This document shows, piece after piece, positions 5,004 through 9,102 of a DNA stretch of 9,102 nt. Numbering within the stretch: the first letter of the stretch is position 1; the number at the start of each line of letters is the position of its first letter. The translations under genes and the position numbers were made by a program. The notes beneath the pieces were generated by a model that was not told the DNA's origin, did no database searches, and saw only the letters and a program-made list of their open reading frames with translations. The stretch is from Candidatus Gerdarchaeota archaeon (GTDB lineage: Archaea > Asgardarchaeota > Heimdallarchaeia > JABLTI01), in NCBI GenBank assembly GCA_016840905.1, contig JAEORM010000118.1, forward strand, positions 1 to 9,102. Direction: 5' to 3'.

Positions 5004-6386
5004 TCATATATTTATAGCAAATGATTTTTTATCATCAATTAATTCTTCTTTTTTCTTTTTTAAAAATAAAAGTAAAATTGTAGAGCAAAGGATAACAATA
5101 GCTGCTATAAGAAACAACCAAGGATACCCTCCGAAAGGATTAAGAGTAATTTTTGTAACATTCCCTTCAATAATTAAACCATGAACAAAGGTAGCCAATG
5201 GCTTAGTTGCAGTACCAAATACAAAGAATAATCCTAAAAACCTAGCTTCAAAACCTTTTGGTACTACATCAGCCGGTAAAGCAATTTGATAAGTGCTAAT
5301 AAGGATATTTCCAATTCCACCAACAATTACTATACAATATATTGATGAGAAATTTTTCATTAAAGCTAATAATAAACAGAATGTCCCATAAAATAAGCTC
5401 GCTAAAATACTACTTTTCACTTTACCCATTTTTTTACCTAACCATAATAATGGTAGTATCATTATCGCAATATAAACCCCCATAAGGATATTACTGGCAA
5501 ATGATGCTTTTGTTTCAGAAACATTAAATCGTTCTGTTAAGGAATCTATCATGCCTGTTTCAACTATATGAGTACCAAATGCCCATAAACTACTAACAAA
5601 TAATAGTAAAATCCATTTACGTTTATCTGATTGCAAAACCTCTCGAGAAAGTGTTAAAAGTTTTAGAAGGCTTATTTTTTCTTTTTTGGCTACCATAGAC
5701 TTTGGTATAAATATTGCTGTTAAGACACCTGATATTCCAATCAAAACACCTGTGATTATCCATACTAACCAATGTAAGTTGTTGTCTACTAATAAGGAGA
5801 AGCTTATAGTTGCTATAGCTGCCCCTATTGCACTCAAAATTGTTATCACAAGAGCAGCAGTTGTTCTCTGCTTTTTTGTAAATAATTCAGGGACCAAAGC
5901 TAACCATGGAGCATAGGCAATGCCAATACTAACATGAAGACTTATCATTACCAAAAGTACTAAATAAAATTGAGTATTTGAATTGATCAAAAATTCTGTG
6001 AAGATAGGAATAATTACCAAAAGTAATGCTGCAATAATAGATCCTAGAAGAATTGTTGGTGCTCTTCCTCCGAATTTTGTTTTAAGATTGTCACTTATTA
6101 TTCCCCCAATTAATACACCTAAACACAATGCTATCAGTGAGCAACTAAGCAAAAGTGAGATTGTTGTTTCGCTTTGAAATATTCTTCGCATTATCTCTCT
6201 AAAATTAACATATTCAGCGGTTGTTAGAAAATTAAAACCAAAACTAAAAATTCCTATAATAAAAAAATGTTTCAAAGGAGTTGCTTTCTGTTCTACCCTT
6301 TCTGATTCATTCTTTGTGCAATGTTCTGAAAAATCAATGGAAATGGTTTCCGTATAAATTTGATTTTCATCTTTTTCAAAACTCAT
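5004..6386 (-). CDS. MFS transporter, 12 membrane helices
   Basis: A 460-residue membrane protein with twelve hydrophobic segments, at about 40-57, 76-97, 110-130, 138-160, 176-200, 205-227, then 257-275, 297-313, 324-342, 347-367, 383-403 and 420-442. The two halves are joined by a charged loop (228-256), the usual major facilitator layout. After the second helix, GGIISDNLKTKFGGRAP fits the conserved MFS loop 2-3 motif (G-x-x-x-D-x-x-x-x-R-x), and IAYAPWLALVPELFTKKQRTTA resembles the stretch seen in sugar and cation symporter-like members (MFS_2/SLC45 types). The substrate cannot be told. The first 39 residues are polar and acidic. The frame extends to a TTG at 6455 and an ATG at 6431, but a TATA-like TTTAAATAG (6449-6441) would start transcription near 6419, so the ATG at 6386, preceded by a GTGAG element, is preferred. 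It is a single-gene unit converging on the ABC ATPase gene. Confidence 0.88.
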   Translation of the reverse strand: MSFEKDENQIYTETISIDFSEHCTKNESERVEQKATPLKHFFIIGIFSFGFNFLTTAEYVNFREIMRRIFQSETTISLLLSCSLIALCLGVLIGGIISDNLKTKFGGRAPTILLGSIIAALLLVIIPIFTEFLINSNTQFYLVLLVMISLHVSIGIAYAPWLALVPELFTKKQRTTAALVITILSAIGAAIATISFSLLVDNNLHWLVWIITGVLIGISGVLTAIFIPKSMVAKKEKISLLKLLTLSREVLQSDKRKWILLLFVSSLWAFGTHIVETGMIDSLTERFNVSETKASFASNILMGVYIAIMILPLLWLGKKMGKVKSSILASLFYGTFCLLLALMKNFSSIYCIVIVGGIGNILISTYQIALPADVVPKGFEARFLGLFFVFGTATKPLATFVHGLIIEGNVTKITLNPFGGYPWLFLIAAIVILCSTILLLFLKKKKEELIDDKKSFAINI

Positions 6387-6440
6387 AGAACTCACTATCT
6401 TACACAAATTATTGCTTTCACTTTCTCTCATGAATTTCCT

Positions 6441-6486
6441 ATTTAAATCTCTCAATGCCCCGAGAGAAAAGTTAAATATAAATAAT
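6441..6486. promoter_or_regulatory. Divergent promoters for the MFS transporter and the four-helix membrane protein
   Basis: Two TATA-like boxes sit back to back. TTTAAATAG on the minus strand (6449-6441) would start the transporter transcript near 6419. TTAAATATAAATAA on the plus strand (6472-6485) would start the membrane-protein transcript near 6506. The 22-base interval between them contains GAGAGAAAA (6462-6470), with CTCTC upstream (6449-6453), a possible shared control site. Confidence 0.45.
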
Positions 6487-6537
6487 AACTAACTCTCAAA
6501 CCATACTAATTTATAGTATCCAAATTTGGTGATGTAT

Positions 6538-6984
6538 ATGGCCCCAGCAATTTTCAGTGAATGGTATTATTGGCTAGTACTAGTTATCACGTTATTACTA
6601 GTAACATTAGTTATGTACTTAAGTGTAAGAATAATCTGTGGTCGGAAAAAACTTGATGCTGGATATTTCTTCAGGTTGTTTTTTGTTTCAATTCTATTAG
6701 TGGTTGCAGTTGAGGCTGTAGCTCAAGGATTGTCAATGTTAACAGACCTCTTCCTTTTATCATCAATGTTTTATATTTTCCTAACAATAGGTTTTATCTT
6801 AGTGATTCGTTATCTAGTAACTGTTCCAGCAGTTCTACCTCATGCTGCATCTGGAGATAAATATTGGCAATGGTCAATATGGATAACTGTTATATCATTA
6901 TTCCTTATCTTGGCAATTGCATATATAATCTTCTTAATTTCCAATGCAACAGGAACCCCAATTTATATTTTCATTCCCGGTTAA
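6538..6984 (+). CDS. Small membrane protein with four predicted helices, family not recognised
   Basis: I do not recognise this 148-residue protein. Four hydrophobic segments lie at about 10-32 (YYWLVLVITLLLVTLVMYL), 44-64, 70-93 and 111-135, with a basic patch GRKKLD (35-40) after the first and a PHAASGDKYW loop (101-110) before the last. The arrangement places both ends on the same side of the membrane. No catalytic, metal-binding or transporter motif is visible. The frame also offers TTG at 6526, GTG at 6529 and ATG at 6532. A GGTGAT element (6528-6533) pairs best with the ATG at 6538, four bases away, so that start is chosen. It is a single-gene unit: a divergent promoter lies upstream and a hairpin terminator begins four bases after the stop. 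It has no clear link with its neighbours. Confidence 0.78.
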   Translation: MAPAIFSEWYYWLVLVITLLLVTLVMYLSVRIICGRKKLDAGYFFRLFFVSILLVVAVEAVAQGLSMLTDLFLLSSMFYIFLTIGFILVIRYLVTVPAVLPHAASGDKYWQWSIWITVISLFLILAIAYIIFLISNATGTPIYIFIPG

Positions 6985-6987
6985 TTC

Positions 6988-7012
6988 GAAAAAGAGCTTA
7001 ATTCTCTTTTTC
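6988..7012 (+). terminator. Hairpin terminator after the four-helix membrane protein
   Basis: GAAAAAGAG (6988-6996) pairs with CTCTTTTTC (7004-7012), a 9-base stem with a 7-base loop, followed by a T-rich tract (7013-7030). It starts just after the stop codon, and the next gene has its own TATA-like box. Confidence 0.6.
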
Positions 7013-7060
7013 TACTTTTATTTCTTTTTAAACCATTAATAGCTAAACATCAAAAAATAA

Positions 7061-7068
7061 TTTAAATA
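7061..7068 (+). promoter_or_regulatory. TATA-like box for the longin-like gene
   Basis: TTTAAATA at 7061-7068 predicts a transcription start near 7090. This is 10-11 bases before the ATG at 7101 and after the alternative TTG at 7086, so it decides for the ATG start. Confidence 0.5.
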
Positions 7069-7100
7069 AGGAAATAAACCCCTATTTGATTGTGAGAAAC

Positions 7101-7529
7101 ATGAGTGATGAAGCTACTAATGGTGTAACTAATACCATTCTGGATTCTACTGTACTAGCACTAGATACAGGAGAATTATTATGGTCCCCTAATAGAGGTC
7201 ACCAAGAGAAATGGGATGAGGATGTCCTTTTTGCTGGTTTAATGATTGCTCTTAATCAAATGCATCATTCACTTTATGATGATGATATTTATGCAATTCA
7301 AAGTAAAAACCAATCATCTCTAATAGTTATGTATACTAATCCAAAAAATAATTGGCACCTTATTGCACGAAGCAGGTATACTGAAAAATCAATCATTTTT
7401 GATCTTGTAGAAGAATTAGGTGAAACATTAACTATTGGTCTAGGAACAAGTTTATCTCATGATTCAGCTAATCTTGATATGATTGATTATGTAGTGGATA
7501 ATGTTATTAGTTCATTCTCTGGTTTATGA
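7101..7529 (+). CDS. Small longin- or roadblock-like protein
   Basis: A 142-residue soluble protein with an alternating strand and helix pattern: strands at about 14-29 (DSTVLALDTGELLWSP), a helix at 40-59 (EDVLFAGLMIALNQMHHSLY), a three-strand stretch at 62-93 (DIYAIQSKN, SSLIVMYTN, WHLIARSRYT), then helices at 95-109 and 124-139. This order, two strands, helix, three strands, helices, is the longin layout; roadblock/LC7 proteins add a helix before the first strand. Asgard genomes are rich in both families, which in eukaryotes serve as small-GTPase regulators and trafficking adaptors, so a GTPase partner is a reasonable guess, but no such gene is in the window. The family call rests on predicted fold order, not a sequence signature. 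A TTG at 7086 is an alternative start that the TATA spacing disfavours. A weak GTGAG (7092-7096) precedes the ATG. Confidence 0.45.
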   Translation: MSDEATNGVTNTILDSTVLALDTGELLWSPNRGHQEKWDEDVLFAGLMIALNQMHHSLYDDDIYAIQSKNQSSLIVMYTNPKNNWHLIARSRYTEKSIIFDLVEELGETLTIGLGTSLSHDSANLDMIDYVVDNVISSFSGL

Positions 7530-7534
7530 ATCCA

Positions 7535-7563
7535 TTTTCTTTTTACCTTTTTTTCAAAGAAAA
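7535..7563 (+). terminator. Weak hairpin and T-rich tract after the longin-like gene
   Basis: TTTTCTTT (7535-7542) can pair with AAAGAAAA (7556-7563) around a T-rich loop. The stem is almost all A-T, so the seven-T run (7548-7554) may be the actual stop signal. Confidence 0.3.
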
Positions 7564-7600
7564 GTAACTGATAATTGACTTATGTCAATAACCAAATAAT

Positions 7601-7674
7601 TTTAAATCAAATCTTAAGATGATATTACTAGACAATTGCATTTTTCATTTATTGATGATGAATGTAATGGAGGT
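7601..7674 (+). promoter_or_regulatory. TATA-like box and strong ribosome binding site for the coiled-coil protein
   Basis: TTTAAAT (7601-7607) predicts a transcript start near 7630. GGAGGT (7669-7674), the best Shine-Dalgarno match in the window, lies 9 bases before the ATG at 7684. This rules out the longer frame from the TTG at 7636, which would also start almost at the transcript end. Confidence 0.65.
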
Positions 7675-7683
7675 TTCAGTAAA

Positions 7684-8271
7684 ATGTCTGAAGAAGAACC
7701 ACCAAAAATTCCTGTAGTCGAAGAACCCGAAAAAAATGATACCGAACTAGAATCTCTTAATAAGAGCATAGAGGATAAAACCGGAGAAATATCTCAACTA
7801 AAAGAAAAGATTGTTTCTTTGGAAGCTGAATCTAAGAGTAAAGATGACGAAATTACTTCCCTTAAAGAAGAACTAAATACTTTACAATCTTCTGACTCTG
7901 AAAGCAAACAAACCATTAAAGATTTAGAACATCGACTTTCTCAAAAAGAACTTGAAATCACTAGATTGGAAGGTTCTGTTGAGGATTTAGGGATCGCTAA
8001 AAAGAAAATCGAGGATCTTCAAAAAGATCATAAAGCTCTCGAAGAACGAATGCGCGCTTTCCAAAAAATAGCTGAAAATGAACCACGTTTTGTAATTCTA
8101 AATGACTTGCAAGAATTTGGTGAAATGAGATTAAATCAAATTTCAATGAAAGCTGGTGTTTCTCCCGCAATTGCTAAGAAATGGCTCGAAGAGTTAGAGC
8201 GAGCTGGTTTAATTGATATTCATGGTGAAGGACGCGATAGCAATCCTTTAGTTTCTTACAAAAAGAAGTAA
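7684..8271 (+). CDS. Acidic coiled-coil protein with C-terminal winged-helix domain
   Basis: This 195-residue protein has three regions. Residues 1-20 are proline- and glutamate-rich (MSEEEPPKIPVVEEPEK). Residues about 21-128 form a long coiled coil of heptad-like leucine and isoleucine spacing (for example ISQLKEKIVSLEAES, LEHRLSQKELEITRLEGS, KKKIEDLQKDHKALEERM). Residues about 129-190 form a winged helix: NEPRFVILNDLQEFGEM, then LNQISMKAGVSPAIAKKWLEELERAGLIDI as helix-turn-helix with recognition helix, then a short wing ending LVSYKKK. The last part resembles ArsR/MarR-type archaeal regulators, so DNA binding is likely and the coiled coil would drive self-association. Such coiled-coil plus winged-helix proteins could act in transcription or chromosome organisation; winged helices also act as protein-binding parts in ESCRT-II, so DNA binding is not certain. 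The target is unknown. It is a single-gene unit with its own promoter and a strong terminator. Confidence 0.75.
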   Translation: MSEEEPPKIPVVEEPEKNDTELESLNKSIEDKTGEISQLKEKIVSLEAESKSKDDEITSLKEELNTLQSSDSESKQTIKDLEHRLSQKELEITRLEGSVEDLGIAKKKIEDLQKDHKALEERMRAFQKIAENEPRFVILNDLQEFGEMRLNQISMKAGVSPAIAKKWLEELERAGLIDIHGEGRDSNPLVSYKKK

Positions 8272-8284
8272 CTTTAATAAAAAG

Positions 8285-8309
8285 TATCCAAAACAGTGTT
8301 TTTTGGATA
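8285..8309 (+). terminator. Strong hairpin terminator with T tail
   Basis: TATCCAAAA (8285-8293) pairs perfectly with TTTTGGATA (8301-8309) around a 7-base loop, and the stem can extend outward through a G-T pair and three A-T pairs (8281-8284 with 8310-8313). T-rich sequence follows to about 8333. It lies 13 bases after the stop codon of the coiled-coil gene and looks like a bacterial intrinsic terminator. Confidence 0.68.
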
Positions 8310-8416
8310 TTTTTCCCAATTTTTCCTTTTTTTATATTACCATTCAATCTTTTTTGAACGTTTAAAAAATAGGACAAAGAAGTTTTAAATGCTCTTACCT
8401 ATTATAAAACACATTG

Positions 8417-8476
8417 TTATAAAAATATTCAGATCTGAAAAATGCTAGCCTTCTATTTGCCTAGCTATGAGGAGGT
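8417..8476 (+). promoter_or_regulatory. TATA-like box and ribosome binding site of the right-edge gene
   Basis: TTATAAAAA (8417-8425) predicts a transcript start near 8447; another box, TATTATAAAAC (8399-8409), would give one near 8431. GAGGAGGT (8469-8476) lies 13 bases before the ATG at 8490, a longer gap than usual. A GCTAG/CTAGC inverted repeat (8444-8448, 8461-8465) lies just before the site. Confidence 0.45.
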
Positions 8477-8489
8477 ACCTGATTACCTT

Positions 8490-9102
8490 ATGTCCAAGCT
8501 ACTAAGAGCAAAAAAAAGAATACTCGCTAATTCTTTCCTTCTTGCAGTTATTTTTGTAGCTCAAGTATTGGGCAATTCATCTTTTTATAGTACCTCTTCT
8601 CCTTTTGATTATGAAGATATTACAGATGTCAAATTAATTGATCAGATAAAATCCGCAACTTCTGAACTGACTTCACTTTTTAATGATGAATTAGGTATAT
8701 TTGTTTGGAATATTCAAGATCCTTTAAATCTCACTCGTTATGGTGATCTCAGCGATTTATCGAATTCAGACGAAGGTCTTGAACATTATGATGCTCAACA
8801 GTTTTTAGATGGATTAACTAGCGATATTTTAATGCAATATATAACATTGAAAAATAATGTTCAAATTGCTCTTGATTATGTTGGGACAATTGAGGAGGAG
8901 AAGCAATTCAATCGTGAATGGATTTTTATGACAGAGAAAATCATCGGTTGGTTATATTATCAGGTAGCTACCAATGATCAATTAATTAGTATTTTAAATG
9001 CGCTTTCAAATGATAATAACGGATTTGAGCTCTTTTGGAATAGTTTAATTCGTTCTAAATATAATGATTTTGTAGGTGAACGTATAGCTCTATTACCAGA
9101 TA
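8490..9102 (+). CDS. Secreted or membrane-anchored protein, N-terminal part, cut by window edge
   Basis: The frame is open from the ATG at 8490 to the right edge, giving 204 residues. Residues 1-10 are basic (MSKLLRAKKR), and 11-28 are hydrophobic (ILANSFLLAVIFVAQVLG), a typical signal peptide or N-terminal anchor; the NSSFYSTSS stretch after it could hold the cleavage point. The rest is polar, acidic and mostly helical (for example AQQFLDGLTSDILMQYITLKNNVQIALDYVGTIEEEKQF, in two halves) with aromatic residues but no motif I recognise. An in-frame ATG at 8442 would add 16 residues (MLAFYLPSYEEVPDYL) and is leaderless if the predicted start near 8447 is wrong. The start at 8490 is preferred because of the GAGGAGGT site and because it gives a proper signal peptide with the basic residues at the N-terminus. 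It probably acts outside the cell or at the membrane surface. Confidence 0.65.
   Translation, partial: MSKLLRAKKRILANSFLLAVIFVAQVLGNSSFYSTSSPFDYEDITDVKLIDQIKSATSELTSLFNDELGIFVWNIQDPLNLTRYGDLSDLSNSDEGLEHYDAQQFLDGLTSDILMQYITLKNNVQIALDYVGTIEEEKQFNREWIFMTEKIIGWLYYQVATNDQLISILNALSNDNNGFELFWNSLIRSKYNDFVGERIALLPD

Noticed and set aside
8174..8377. Minus-strand 67-codon frame across the end of the coiled-coil gene and its terminator.
   Set aside because: It runs through a strong hairpin terminator and overlaps the winged-helix coding sequence; no ribosome site or motif supports it.
1..9102. CRISPR arrays, insertion sequences, tRNA or rRNA genes.
   Set aside because: No regularly spaced direct repeats, transposase motifs, terminal inverted repeats or cloverleaf pattern were seen on either strand.

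Overview
The window looks like AT-rich chromosomal DNA from an Asgard archaeon. The diagnostic block is a minus-strand cluster encoding ESCRT-I and ESCRT-II homologues: a Vps23/TSG101-like protein, a Vps28-like protein and a Vps22/EAP30-like protein. Outside eukaryotes these subunits are known only from Asgard archaea; other archaea with an ESCRT system carry only the ESCRT-III/Vps4 (Cdv) part. AT-rich TATA-like boxes, some GAGGT/GGAGGT ribosome binding sites and small longin-like and winged-helix proteins fit this. I cannot resolve the Asgard lineage (Heimdall, Loki or other) by eye.

Layout. Positions 1-835 (minus) hold the N-terminal 278 residues of a glycyl radical enzyme that runs off the left edge. 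Positions 965-3508 (minus) hold the ESCRT cluster, transcribed right to left: vps23 (3508-2768), vps28 (2755-2117), an unrecognised helical protein of 100 residues (2057-1755) and vps22 (1690-965), with gaps of 12, 59 and 64 bases. An AT-rich divergent region (3509-3865) separates it from an OppF/DppF-type peptide ABC transporter ATPase (3866-4960, plus). That gene converges on a 12-helix MFS transporter (6386-5004, minus) across a perfect 18-base palindrome that probably ends both transcripts. From 6538 rightward come four plus-strand single-gene units: a four-helix membrane protein, a small longin-like protein, a coiled-coil protein with a C-terminal winged helix, and the start of a secreted or membrane-anchored protein that runs off the right edge. 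Hairpins with T-rich tails follow two of these genes.

How the genes may work together. Vps23 (ubiquitin-binding UEV domain, coiled coil, steadiness box) and Vps28 (N-terminal core helices plus C-terminal four-helix bundle) should form an ESCRT-I-like complex. In eukaryotes the Vps28 C-terminal domain links ESCRT-I to ESCRT-II, and Vps22 is an ESCRT-II core subunit, so the cluster encodes both sides of that link. The 100-residue protein between vps28 and vps22 has its own strong ribosome binding site and matches no family I recognise; it is the best candidate here for an undescribed component. No Vps25, Vps36, ESCRT-III, Vps4 or ubiquitin gene is in the window. The remaining genes show no clear functional link to the ESCRT block.

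All assignments rest on reading motifs and domain order, not on database searches.
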